Positions 22,451-30,430 of a stretch of 40,047 nt of DNA are shown one piece after another. A program made the position numbers and the translations under genes. A model generated the notes under the pieces. The model made no database searches. It saw nothing but the letters and a program-made list of their open reading frames with translations, and was not told where the DNA came from. How positions within the stretch are numbered: position 1 is the first letter of the stretch; the number at the start of each line of letters is the position of its first letter. The DNA is from an uncultured Oscillospiraceae bacterium (GTDB lineage Bacteria; Bacillota; Clostridia; Oscillospirales; Oscillospiraceae). Where the stretch lies: positions 1-40,047 of the forward strand of contig CANQSF010000023.1 in NCBI GenBank assembly GCA_947626345.1. Direction: 5' to 3'.

Positions 22451-23593
22451 ATGGCAGCACATTCGGTTGAGACCGGCCCTGAAAATGTGGTCACCCTGAA
22501 GGTCGTCGGCATCGGCGGCGCCGGCGGAAACGTCGTGAACAGAATGGTCAGCTCCGGCACCAGCGGCGTGGAGTTCATCGCCGTGAATACGGACAAGCAG
22601 GCGCTGAGCATGTCCACCGCCGACCAGAAGATCCAGATCGGGGACAAGCTCACCCACGGCCAGGGCGCTGGCAGCGATCCCTCCGTCGGCGAGAAGGCCG
22701 CGGAGGAGAACCGCAACGAGATCGCCAAGGCCCTGGAGGGCACGGACATGGTGTTCATCACCGCCGGCATGGGTGGCGGCACCGGCACCGGCGCGGGCCC
22801 TGTGGTGGCGGATATCGCCCGTGAGGCGGGCGTGCTCACCGTGGGCGTGGTCACGAAGCCCTTCGGCTTCGAGGGCAAAAAGCGCATGACCCAGGCCATG
22901 AACGGCATCGACGAGCTGCTGGGCAAGGTGGACAGCCTGCTGGTGATCCCCAACGACCGGCTGAAATTCGCCACCGATCAGAAGGTCACCTTCGCCAACG
23001 CCTTCGAGATCGCCGACGAGGTGCTGCACGAGGCCGTCACCAGCATCTCCGGGCTCATCAAGAACACCGGCTTCATCAACCTGGACTTCGCCGACGTGTG
23101 CACCATCATGCGCGGCGCGGGATACGCACATATGGGCGTGGGCCACGCGGTGGGCAAGGGCAAGGCGGAGGACGCCGCCCAGATGGCCATCTCCAGCCCC
23201 CTGATGGAGACCTCCATCAACGGCGCCCGGGGCGTGCTCATCAACATCACCGGCTCGGAGGATATGGGCCTGGACGATGTGGAGACCGCCGCCAACCTGG
23301 TCCAGGCTGCCGCTCATCCCGACGCCAACATCATCTTTGGCGCCTCCTTCGACAACTCCATGGAGGACGAGATCCGCGTCATCGTCATCGCCACCGGCTT
23401 TGACGAGGGTACCCAGACCGCCAACGCCGTGGCCGCCTCCACACAGGCGGCGGAGAAGTCTGAGCCGGAGCCTGTGGGCGCGGAGCAGCTGTTCTCCCGG
23501 GCGGAGAAGCCCGAGGAGGCCCCCAAGGCCGAGCCGGCGCCGGAGGAAGAGGACCCCTTCGACAGCATTTTCCGCATCTTCAACTCCAAGTAA
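22451..23593 (+). CDS. ftsZ: Cell division GTPase FtsZ
   Basis: The tubulin-like ring protein of cytokinesis, 380 residues. GTP-binding motifs are GIGGAGGNVVNRM at the N-terminus and the tubulin signature GGGTGTG (108-114). The T7 loop region is NLDFADVCTIMRGAG. A charged linker of about 45 residues precedes the C-terminus. The end, DPFDSIFRIFNSK, does not show the usual PxFLR-type peptide that binds FtsA. GGGAGG lies just upstream of the ATG. It has its own promoter and is followed by a strong terminator; ftsA is not next to it. Confidence 0.97.
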   Translation: MAAHSVETGPENVVTLKVVGIGGAGGNVVNRMVSSGTSGVEFIAVNTDKQALSMSTADQKIQIGDKLTHGQGAGSDPSVGEKAAEENRNEIAKALEGTDMVFITAGMGGGTGTGAGPVVADIAREAGVLTVGVVTKPFGFEGKKRMTQAMNGIDELLGKVDSLLVIPNDRLKFATDQKVTFANAFEIADEVLHEAVTSISGLIKNTGFINLDFADVCTIMRGAGYAHMGVGHAVGKGKAEDAAQMAISSPLMETSINGARGVLINITGSEDMGLDDVETAANLVQAAAHPDANIIFGASFDNSMEDEIRVIVIATGFDEGTQTANAVAASTQAAEKSEPEPVGAEQLFSRAEKPEEAPKAEPAPEEEDPFDSIFRIFNSK

Positions 23594-23608
23594 CGATCTT
23601 AATATCCA

Positions 23609-23637
23609 CCGCCCGCCGTTTCGGCGGGCGGTTTTTT
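23609..23637 (+). terminator. Terminator of ftsZ
   Basis: CCGCCCGCCG (23609-23618) pairs with CGGCGGGCGG (23622-23631) around TTT, then TTTTTT. Confidence 0.93.
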
Positions 23638-23656
23638 GCGGCATATAGGAAGAAAT

Positions 23657-23703
23657 CGACAAAAGATGCAGGGATAACTGCAGGTTATTCTTGCATTTTG
23701 TCG
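23657..23703. repeat. Nested 47-bp inverted repeat upstream of the DUF1508 gene
   Basis: The outer arms CGACAAAA-GA-TGCA (23657-23670) and TGCATTTTGTCG (23692-23703) pair except for a two-base bulge. The inner arms ATAAC (23674-23678) and GTTAT (23684-23688) flank TGCAG. The right arm covers the -35 box of the next promoter, which suggests an operator. Confidence 0.55.
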
Positions 23704-23719
23704 TATATGGCGGTAAAAT
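23691..23719 (+). promoter_or_regulatory. Sigma-A promoter of the DUF1508 gene
   Basis: TTGCAT (23691-23696), 17 bases and TAAAAT (23714-23719), about 65 bases before the ATG. Confidence 0.65.
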
Positions 23720-23785
23720 GAAAGCGCATCAGGTGACCAAGGCGAAATCCGATCCGTAAATTCAATATGGAAAGAAGGAAGGCAC

Positions 23786-24163
23786 ATGGCAGCGAAATTT
23801 GAGATCAAGAAGTCTAAGAACGGACAGTTTGTTTTCAGCCTGTTCGCCACCAACGGCCAGGTCATCGCCGCCGGCGGCGAGACCTACACTACGCTGGAGG
23901 CCTGCAAGGGCGGCGTGGAGAGCGTGCGCAAGAACTGTACCGCTCACGTAGAGGACCAGACGGCGGCCGGCTTCGAGGCCCTGACCCACCCCAAATATGA
24001 GCTGTACAAGGACAAGGGCGGTCAGTTCCGTTTTCGCCTGAAGGCCTCCAACGGCGAGATCATCGCCGTCAGTGAGGGGTATAAGGCGAAGGCCAGCGCC
24101 AAAAACGGCATCGCCTCCATCGGACGCAACGCCCCCGAGGCGCCTGTGGTCGTGGCGGAGTGA
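23786..24163 (+). CDS. YegP-like protein with two DUF1508 repeats
   Basis: A 125-residue protein of two tandem DUF1508 units: FEIKKSKNGQFVFSLFATNG with VIAAGGETYTT (1-50), and YELYKDKGGQFRFRLKASNG with IIAVSEGYKAK (72-115). Each unit is a small beta-beta-beta-alpha fold that dimerises intramolecularly. The molecular function is not established. It is a single-gene unit with its own promoter, a large upstream inverted repeat and a terminator. AAGGAAGG precedes the ATG. There is no signal peptide. Base composition resembles that of highly expressed neighbours. Confidence 0.85.
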   Translation: MAAKFEIKKSKNGQFVFSLFATNGQVIAAGGETYTTLEACKGGVESVRKNCTAHVEDQTAAGFEALTHPKYELYKDKGGQFRFRLKASNGEIIAVSEGYKAKASAKNGIASIGRNAPEAPVVVAE

Positions 24164-24172
24164 TCCTTCGGC

Positions 24173-24212
24173 AAAAAAATGCCTCCGGCTGAGAAGCCGG
24201 AGGCGTTTTTTT
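24173..24212. terminator. Bidirectional terminator between DUF1508 and the M20 gene
   Basis: GCCTCCGGCT (24181-24190) pairs with AGCCGGAGGC (24195-24204) around GAGA, with an A run before and a T run after, so it works for both convergent genes. Confidence 0.92.
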
Positions 24213-24224
24213 GTATATGGGGGT

Positions 24225-25418
24225 TCAGAGCGTCTCCGCCTTGAGCCAGCGGGCGGCGCACCCCGCGCCCAGCGCCGCGCCGACGGGCAGGGCGCTCTCG
24301 TCCAGGTCGAAGCTGGTGCTGTGGATGGACTCCTGGGTGCAGGGATCGGCCTGGCAGCTCGTGCCCAGGTAGGCGTATACGCCGGGCACGCAGAGCAGAT
24401 AGTCGGCGAAATTGTCCCCGCTCATGGACAGGGACCGGTCGCTCACTACGTGGCCGGGGCCCAGCATCTCATTAGCCACCCTGGCCGCCTCCGCCGTGGC
24501 GGCGGGATCGTTGATGAGGGGCGCGCCGAAATCCTCCCACAGGATCTCCGCCGAGCCGCCGTACAGCGCGGCCACGGTCCGGGCGGTCTCGTCCACCTTC
24601 TCCTTGGCCCACCGGCGGCTCTCCACCGAGACGGCCCGGGTGGTGCCCTCCAGCACGGCGCTCTCCGCCAGAGCGTTATAGGTGGTGCCGGCGTGAAGGG
24701 TGCCCACGCCGATGAGCAGCGGCTGGACGGGGGAGGTCATGCGGGTGACCAGGCTCTGGAGGGCCACCACGATGTGGCTGGCGATGTACAGCGCGTCGAT
24801 GCCCTGCTGGGGCGCGGAGACGTGGGAGGAGCGGCCCTTCACCCGAATGGTGAAGTGGTCCACGGAGGCGTTGTTCAGCCCCGGGGTCAGCCCCACCGTG
24901 CCGGCGGGCAGATCGGGCGCGCAGTGCAGCCCGAAGATGCGCTCCACGCCCTCCAGGGCCCCGGCGGCCATCAGCTCGTGGGCGCCGCCGCCCATCTCCT
25001 CCGCCGGCTGGAAGAGGAGGTTGACCTGGCCGGCCAGCTGCTGCCGATGGCGGCTCAGCAGCGCCGCCGCCCCCAGCAGGCAGGCCACATGCCCGTCGTG
25101 GCCGCAGGCGTGCATCACCCCAGGCACCTGGGAGCCGTACTCCCGCGCCACCGCCTCCTGCACCCGCAGGGCGTCCATGTCCGCCCGCATGGCCACCGGC
25201 CTGCCCGGACGGGCGAAACGCAGCGAAGCCAGTACGGCGGTCTCGCCCACCCGCCGGAAGGGGATATCCATGGTCCGGAGGGCGGATTCTATGTATGCGG
25301 CCGTCTCCCGCTCCTCATAGGAGGGCTCGGGGCGGCGGTGGAGGTCCCGCCGCCAGGCGGACAGCTGCCCGGACATGGCCCGGGCCTCGGCGTAAAGAGT
25401 GGGGATGATCTGATCCAT
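24225..25418 (-). CDS. M20 family amidohydrolase (N-acyl-amino acid/hippurate hydrolase type)
   Basis: A 397-residue zinc amidase of peptidase family M20D, which splits N-acyl amino acids or similar amides. Metal motifs are MRADMDALRVQE and HACGHDGHVACLLGAA, followed by FQPAEEMGGGAHEL, GLHCAPDLPAGTVG and, near the end, MSGDNFADYL. The dimerisation domain sits between (VKGRSSHVSAPQQGID). I chose ATG 25418, with AGGTG seven bases upstream, over GTG 25427. The substrate is not predictable within the family. It follows the nucleotidyltransferase gene on the same strand but has its own promoter, which begins inside that gene's end. Confidence 0.9.
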   Translation of the reverse strand: MDQIIPTLYAEARAMSGQLSAWRRDLHRRPEPSYEERETAAYIESALRTMDIPFRRVGETAVLASLRFARPGRPVAMRADMDALRVQEAVAREYGSQVPGVMHACGHDGHVACLLGAAALLSRHRQQLAGQVNLLFQPAEEMGGGAHELMAAGALEGVERIFGLHCAPDLPAGTVGLTPGLNNASVDHFTIRVKGRSSHVSAPQQGIDALYIASHIVVALQSLVTRMTSPVQPLLIGVGTLHAGTTYNALAESAVLEGTTRAVSVESRRWAKEKVDETARTVAALYGGSAEILWEDFGAPLINDPAATAEAARVANEMLGPGHVVSDRSLSMSGDNFADYLLCVPGVYAYLGTSCQADPCTQESIHSTSFDLDESALPVGAALGAGCAARWLKAETL

Positions 25419-25436
25419 ATATCGCACCTGCCGTCA

Positions 25437-25462
25437 GGACGCCCGCAGGCGTCCGGTTTTTT
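25437..25462 (+). terminator. Terminator-like hairpin facing the plus strand, in the M20 leader
   Basis: GGACGCC (25437-25443) pairs with GGCGTCC (25448-25454) around CGCA and is followed by GGTTTTTT on the plus strand. No plus-strand gene ends here, so it may guard against antisense transcripts or fold in the M20 5' leader. Confidence 0.5.
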
Positions 25463-25469
25463 CAGGTAG

Positions 25470-25498
25470 ATGGTATCATCCGTTTCGGCGGTTGTCAA
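25470..25498 (-). promoter_or_regulatory. Sigma-A promoter of the M20 gene
   Basis: On the minus strand a perfect TTGACA (25498-25493), 17 bases and TACCAT (25475-25470). The -35 box lies within the last codons of the upstream gene. Confidence 0.7.
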
Positions 25499-26462
25499 GC
25501 GCCGTCCGCTCCAGCTCCCGGTCCAGCCGCCTTGCCAGCGCCTCCAGCCGCCGCACCGCCGCCCGGTCGCCCTCCAGCGCCAGAGCGGACCGGTCCGCCA
25601 GCGGGGCCAGATGGGCCCGGCCGTGGCTGTCCGCCAGGGTGATGCCGTCGGAAAAGTCCGCGCCGAACTCCGCCAGCGCCTCGCCCATGGCCCGCATGAG
25701 CCTGGCCCGGTCCCGGCAGTGGATCACACGACGGGGCGGCTCCTGGCCGCCGGGAAGGCGGTAGACGCCGTCCAGGGCGTCCAGATTGCACTGATAATAG
25801 GCCCGGGGGGTGCCGATGTCGCACCAGTAGCCGTCCATGACCACGCCAAGCATGGGCACGCCCTTCGCCAGCAGATCGGGAAAAAGGTCCCGGGCGAAGT
25901 CGTATTTCACCCCCGGGGGGATGCTGTCCAGCAGGTCGGGGCTGAGGGCGTATATGCCGGTGCTGACCCGGTCGGTCACCACCCGCTCCCAGGCGGGCTT
26001 TTCCAGAAAGCCGGTGATCCGCCCGGTACGGTCGGTGAGCACCAGGCCGTAGGCGAGAGGCTCCGCCTGGGCGGCCAGGGCGATGGTGACGCCGCCCCGA
26101 TGGGCCGCCATCAGCTCCCGCAGCTCAAAGTCGCAGGCACTGTCGCCGCTGATCACCAGAAACGGCTCGTCTCCCACGAAGCCGGCGCAGTTTTTCACCG
26201 CGCCCGCCGTGCCCAGAGGCGCGGCCTCCTCCCGGTAGCAGATGCGCACGCCGAACTGCCGGCCGTCCCCGAAGTAGTCCCGGATGACCTGGGGCCGGTA
26301 GTGGAGCGTCAGGCACAGCTCGTCGAAGCCGTTTTCCCGCAGCAGCTCCACGGTCCTCTGCAGCAGCGGCACGCCCAGCAGAGGCATCATGGGCTTCGGC
26401 TGACCGCCGGACACGGCCCGCAGCCGGGTGCCCTCGCCGCCGGTGAGTATGACTGCTTTCAT
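25476..26462 (-). CDS. Sugar-1-phosphate nucleotidyltransferase with a leftover phosphomannomutase C-domain
   Basis: Residues 1-230 form an NTP_transferase domain like mannose-1-phosphate guanylyltransferase: MKAVILTGGEGTRLRAVSG, PKPMMPLLGVPLLQR, VISGDSACDFELREL and GYWCDIGTPRAYYQ. It would join a sugar phosphate to a nucleotide. From about residue 245, HCRDRARLMRAMGEA then DGITLADSHGRAHLAPLAD resembles the final domain of phosphomannomutases. In long clostridial fusions this domain comes after hexapeptide repeats and three mutase domains, which are all missing here. At 328 residues this looks like an internal deletion of such a fusion. GGGAGGTGAAAGG precedes the ATG. Confidence 0.82.
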   Translation of the reverse strand: MKAVILTGGEGTRLRAVSGGQPKPMMPLLGVPLLQRTVELLRENGFDELCLTLHYRPQVIRDYFGDGRQFGVRICYREEAAPLGTAGAVKNCAGFVGDEPFLVISGDSACDFELRELMAAHRGGVTIALAAQAEPLAYGLVLTDRTGRITGFLEKPAWERVVTDRVSTGIYALSPDLLDSIPPGVKYDFARDLFPDLLAKGVPMLGVVMDGYWCDIGTPRAYYQCNLDALDGVYRLPGGQEPPRRVIHCRDRARLMRAMGEALAEFGADFSDGITLADSHGRAHLAPLADRSALALEGDRAAVRRLEALARRLDRELERTALDNRRNG

Positions 26463-26529
26463 CCTTTCACCTCCCGGTTAGTGTCTGCCCGGCAGGCGAA
26501 AATATGTGGAGAGCGCCCGGGAAAAAGAA

Positions 26530-26558
26530 TTGTATTATGTTGGGCAATCTGGTATAAT
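26530..26558 (+). promoter_or_regulatory. Sigma-A promoter of the gdpP operon
   Basis: TTGTAT (26530-26535), 17 bases and a perfect TATAAT (26553-26558) with an extended TG at 26550. The start would be near 26565. Confidence 0.75.
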
Positions 26559-26590
26559 GTTCTAGTATATCTATGTTGGAGCAGTATGCC

Positions 26591-28588
26591 ATGAACAAGA
26601 TTACAAAGAGATTGGAGCACGCGGATTCCCGGTTCTATATCCTTTTCCTTTTCCTGTTCGCCGCGGTGACGGAGGTGTTCTTCCACCAGACCTATCTGGC
26701 GGTGGGAGAGGCTGCCGTCGCGCTGATCCTTCTGCTGACGCATCTGGCCATGATCCGGCGACGCCGGCGGGAGCTGATGGAGTATATCCAGTCGGTGACC
26801 TACGACTCCGAGGCGGCCCGGGACAACGCCATGATGAATTTTCCCCTGCCCATGGCCGCGTATTTCGTGGATTCCGGCCGGCTGGTGTGGGGCAACCAGG
26901 AGTTTTTCGCCATCTGCGGCCGGGCGGAGCCCAGCGTGGACGTGGCCATGACCGACCTGGTGCCCGGCTATCAGGGCAAGTGGGTGCTGGAGGGAAAGAC
27001 CCGCTGCGCGGGGCTGGTGGAGCTGAACGGCCGGCGCTATCAGGTCCACGGCAACCTGGTACGGGGCCAGGGCGAGGAGAAGATCAGCGGCACCATGGGC
27101 GTCACCTACTGGGTGGACGTGACGGAGTACGACGACATCAAGCTGGAGTACGCCGCCTCCCGGCCGGTGGTGATGCTGCTGATGATCGACAACTACGACG
27201 AGCTGATGAAAAACGTCCCGGACCGGACCCGCAACGAGCTGCGCAACCAGCTGGAGGATAAGCTGGTCCAGTGGACGGAGGGCATGCAGGGCCTTCTGCG
27301 CCGGTACGACCGGGACCGGTACATCTTTATCTGCGAGCGGCGGTATTTCGACAAGCTGGCGGAGGGAAAATTCTCCGTGCTGGACGCGGTGGAGGCCGTT
27401 GTCAACTCCGTGGGCATCCACGCCACGCTGAGCATCGGCGCGGGATTGGACGGGGCCAGTTTGGAGGAGGACTTCAATTTCGCTTCCATGAGCGTGGAGA
27501 TGGCCCTGAGCCGGGGCGGCGACCAGGCGGTCATCCGCAACCGGATCAACTTTGAGTTTTACGGCGGGCGGGCCGCCGAGGTGGAGACCCGCACCAAGGT
27601 CAAGAGCCGCGTGGTGGCCAACGCCCTGGCGGCGTTCATCAAGGACGCCTCCACCACCTATATCATGGGCCACCGGTACGCGGACATGGACGTGCTGGGC
27701 GCGGCGGTGGGGCTGGTGTGCATCGCCCGCTCCTTCGGCAAACGGGCGAAGATCGTCATGGGCGACGGGCCCAACGCCTGCACGCTGATGATGGAGGACC
27801 TGAAAAAGCACCGGGAGTATGAGGACATCTTCATCTCGCCCCGGGACGCCATGCTCCAAGCCAACTCCCGCAGCCTGCTCATCGTGGTGGACACCAACCG
27901 CCCCGAGCAGGTGGAGGATCAGGCCCTGCTGCAGACCATCAACCGGCTGGTGATCGTGGACCACCACCGCCGGACCTCCACCTATATCGACAACGCTGCC
28001 CTCACCTTCCTGGAGCCCTACGCCTCCTCCGCCTCGGAGCTGGTGGTGGAGCTGATGCAGGAACTGGTGGAGCAGAGCGACATCAGCCGGGTGGAGGCGG
28101 AGGCGCTGCTGGCGGGCATGGTCACTGACACCAAGAGCTTCACCCTTCGCACCGGGGAGAGGACCTTCGACGCCGCGGCCTTCCTGCGGCGGATGGGGGC
28201 GGATACCGTGGCGGTGAAGCGGCTGTTCCAGAGCGACATGGAGCACACCGTCAGCCGGTATTCCATTTTGGAGCGCTCCCGGATCTACCGGGACAATATC
28301 TGCCTGGCGGTGATGGACCATCCGGTGGACCGGGTGGTGGCCGCCCAGGCGGCGGACGAGATGCTCAACATCTCCGAGGTGGAGGCGTCCGTGGTGCTCT
28401 ATCCGGCGGAGGACGGCACGGTGATGCTGTCCGCCCGGAGCATCGGCAGCACCAACGTGCAGCTGCTGATGGAGAAGCTGGGCGGCGGCGGAAACCAGTC
28501 CGCGGCGGGGGCCCAGGTGCCCGGCGTGTCCGTCCGGGAGGCTGAGGAGCGGCTCAAGGCAGCCATCGACGAGTATCTGGACGCGTGA
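26591..28588 (+). CDS. gdpP: c-di-AMP phosphodiesterase GdpP
   Basis: A 665-residue membrane protein: two N-terminal helices (about 14-50), a PAS-like domain, a degenerate GGDEF domain (around [15 protein letters not shown]), then DHH and DHHA1 domains. DHH motifs are [23 protein letters not shown] and VDHHRR (Asp457-His459). It hydrolyses c-di-AMP, controlling turgor and wall homeostasis. The DHHA1 motif reads [12 protein letters not shown], with Asn635 where family members usually have His. The ATG at 26591 is nine bases after TTGGAG; an ATG at 26573 is too close to the transcription start. It is followed by rplI and dnaB, the usual Firmicute order. Confidence 0.93.
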   Translation: MNKITKRLEHADSRFYILFLFLFAAVTEVFFHQTYLAVGEAAVALILLLTHLAMIRRRRRELMEYIQSVTYDSEAARDNAMMNFPLPMAAYFVDSGRLVWGNQEFFAICGRAEPSVDVAMTDLVPGYQGKWVLEGKTRCAGLVELNGRRYQVHGNLVRGQGEEKISGTMGVTYWVDVTEYDDIKLEYAASRPVVMLLMIDNYDELMKNVPDRTRNELRNQLEDKLVQWTEGMQGLLRRYDRDRYIFICERRYFDKLAEGKFSVLDAVEAVVNSVGIHATLSIGAGLDGASLEEDFNFASMSVEMALSRGGDQAVIRNRINFEFYGGRAAEVETRTKVKSRVVANALAAFIKDASTTYIMGHRYADMDVLGAAVGLVCIARSFGKRAKIVMGDGPNACTLMMEDLKKHREYEDIFISPRDAMLQANSRSLLIVVDTNRPEQVEDQALLQTINRLVIVDHHRRTSTYIDNAALTFLEPYASSASELVVELMQELVEQSDISRVEAEALLAGMVTDTKSFTLRTGERTFDAAAFLRRMGADTVAVKRLFQSDMEHTVSRYSILERSRIYRDNICLAVMDHPVDRVVAAQAADEMLNISEVEASVVLYPAEDGTVMLSARSIGSTNVQLLMEKLGGGGNQSAAGAQVPGVSVREAEERLKAAIDEYLDA

Positions 28589-28613
28589 AAAAGCAAGTCA
28601 GGAGGAAACATAT

Positions 28614-29063
28614 ATGAAGGTCATTTTGCAGCAGGACATCAAAGGCCAGGGGAAGAAGGGCCAGCTGAAGGAGGTCTCCGACGGCTACGGGCGCAACTAT
28701 CTGCTGCCCCGGGGGCTGGCCATCGAGGCCACGGCGGACAACCTGAACGCCATGCGGCTGAAGGACAAGGCCCGCCAGGCCCAGATTGCCAAGGAGCGGG
28801 CCCAAGCCCTGGAGTATGCCGAAAAGCTGGGGGCCGTGGTGGTCCATGTGAAGGCCAAGGCCGGCTCCGGCGGGCGGCTGTTCGGCTCCATCACCTCCAG
28901 CCAGATCGCCGAGGCGCTGGCCGCACAGCACGGCATCGCCATCGAGAAAAACCAGATCGTGCAGACCGAGCCCATCAAGCAGTTCGGCACCTTCCAGGTC
29001 AAGTGCAAGCTGGGCTATGAGATTTCCGGCACCATCCATGTGATGGTCACAGAGGAGAAGTAA
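28614..29063 (+). CDS. rplI: 50S ribosomal protein L9
   Basis: A 149-residue bL9: the N-terminal 23S-binding domain [20 protein letters not shown] with [16 protein letters not shown], a long connecting helix (residues 40-75) and the C-terminal domain with [14 protein letters not shown]. It stabilises the L1 stalk base and affects frame maintenance. CAGGAGGA stands before the ATG. It lies between gdpP and dnaB with short gaps, so it is probably co-transcribed. Confidence 0.97.
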   Translation: MKVILQQDIKGQGKKGQLKEVSDGYGRNYLLPRGLAIEATADNLNAMRLKDKARQAQIAKERAQALEYAEKLGAVVVHVKAKAGSGGRLFGSITSSQIAEALAAQHGIAIEKNQIVQTEPIKQFGTFQVKCKLGYEISGTIHVMVTEEK

Positions 29064-29080
29064 TTTCGCAGGAGAGGATT

Positions 29081-30430
29081 ATGGACGAACTGTTGGGCCG
29101 GAGGACGCCTTACTCCGCCGACGCGGAGCAGGCCGTTCTGGGCTCCATGCTCATCGACCCCGCCTGCGTGCCGAACGTGGTGGGAAAGGTCAGAGGCGGG
29201 GACTTTTATATCGACGCCAACCGGGACATCTTCGAGACCATGTTCGCCATGTTCGCCATGGGCAAGAAGATCGACCCGCTCATCGTGCTGGACGAGATGC
29301 AGGCCCGCAAGTGCTGGAAGGAGAGCTCTCCCCAGTATCTGCGGGAGCTGATGGACGCCACCCCCACGGCCGCCAATGTGGAGCGGTACTGCGCCATCGT
29401 CCGGGACAAGGCGATGCTGCGGGCGCTGGGGGAGTCGGCGTCGGAGATCACCGACCAGGTCTATCAGCAGGGCGGCCAGGCCCAGGAGGTGCTGGAGCTG
29501 GCGGAGCGGAAGATCTACGCTCTGCGCAAGGAATCCACCTCCGGCGGCCTGATCCCCATGACCCAGGTGCTCAAGGACGTGCTCAGTCAAATCTCCCAGG
29601 CCGCCGCCGGCGGCAGTCAGCTGCCCGGCATCTCCACCGGTCTCGTGGACATCGACGAGTGCCTGCAGGGCCTGGGGGAGGGGGACCTGGTGCTGATCGC
29701 CTCCCGGCCCGGCATGGGCAAGACCAGCATCGCCCTGAACATCGCCGTGAACGCCGCCAAGACCTCCGGCAAGACGGTGGCCATCTTCTCCCTGGAGATG
29801 AGCCGGCAGCAGCTGGTGCAGCGCATGCTCTCCTCGGAGAGCCACATCGACCTGTACCAGATCAACCAGGGCCGGCTCAGCGGCGATGAGTGGAGCCGCC
29901 TGGCGGAGGCGGCGGGCACGCTGAGCAACGTGAAGATCCGGCTGGACGACAACCCCACCATGACCGTGGCGGAAATGGCCGCCCAGTGCCGCCGGATCGA
30001 GGATCTGGGCCTGGTGGTGGTGGACTATCTGCAGCTGATGCAGTCTGCCGGCAGCGGCAATTCCTGGGCCAACGAGAGCCGTACCCAGGCCGTCAGCGAT
30101 ATCAGCCGCATGATGAAGGTCACCGCCAAGGAGCTGGGGGTGCCCATCGTGTGCATGAGCCAGCTCAGCCGCGCCAATGAGGCCCGGCAGAACAAGCGGC
30201 CTATGCTCTCCGACCTGCGGGAGTCCGGCTCCATCGAGCAGGACGCGGACGCGGTGATCGGCCTGTACCGGGAGGGCTATTACGACCGGGAGTGCGAGGA
30301 CCCCAACGCCGCCGAGGCCATCATCCTGAAAAACCGCCACGGCCGGGTGGGGACGGTGTATCTGCGCTGGATCCCGGAGTACACCACCTACGTCAACGAC
30401 GAGCGCCGCCACGACGAGAATGGATACTGA
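29081..30430 (+). CDS. dnaB: Replicative DNA helicase DnaB
   Basis: A 449-residue hexameric 5'-3' helicase of the replication fork (DnaC in Bacillus naming). The N-terminal primase-binding domain starts with PYSADAEQAVLGSML. The RecA-like C-domain shows Walker A RPGMGKTSIALN, ATIFSLEMS-type motif AIFSLEMSRQQLVQR, Walker B VVVDYLQLM and the DLRESGSIEQDADAV end motif. GGAGAGG precedes the ATG. Its final 11 bases overlap the tilS start. There is no intein. Confidence 0.97.
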   Translation: MDELLGRRTPYSADAEQAVLGSMLIDPACVPNVVGKVRGGDFYIDANRDIFETMFAMFAMGKKIDPLIVLDEMQARKCWKESSPQYLRELMDATPTAANVERYCAIVRDKAMLRALGESASEITDQVYQQGGQAQEVLELAERKIYALRKESTSGGLIPMTQVLKDVLSQISQAAAGGSQLPGISTGLVDIDECLQGLGEGDLVLIASRPGMGKTSIALNIAVNAAKTSGKTVAIFSLEMSRQQLVQRMLSSESHIDLYQINQGRLSGDEWSRLAEAAGTLSNVKIRLDDNPTMTVAEMAAQCRRIEDLGLVVVDYLQLMQSAGSGNSWANESRTQAVSDISRMMKVTAKELGVPIVCMSQLSRANEARQNKRPMLSDLRESGSIEQDADAVIGLYREGYYDRECEDPNAAEAIILKNRHGRVGTVYLRWIPEYTTYVNDERRHDENGY

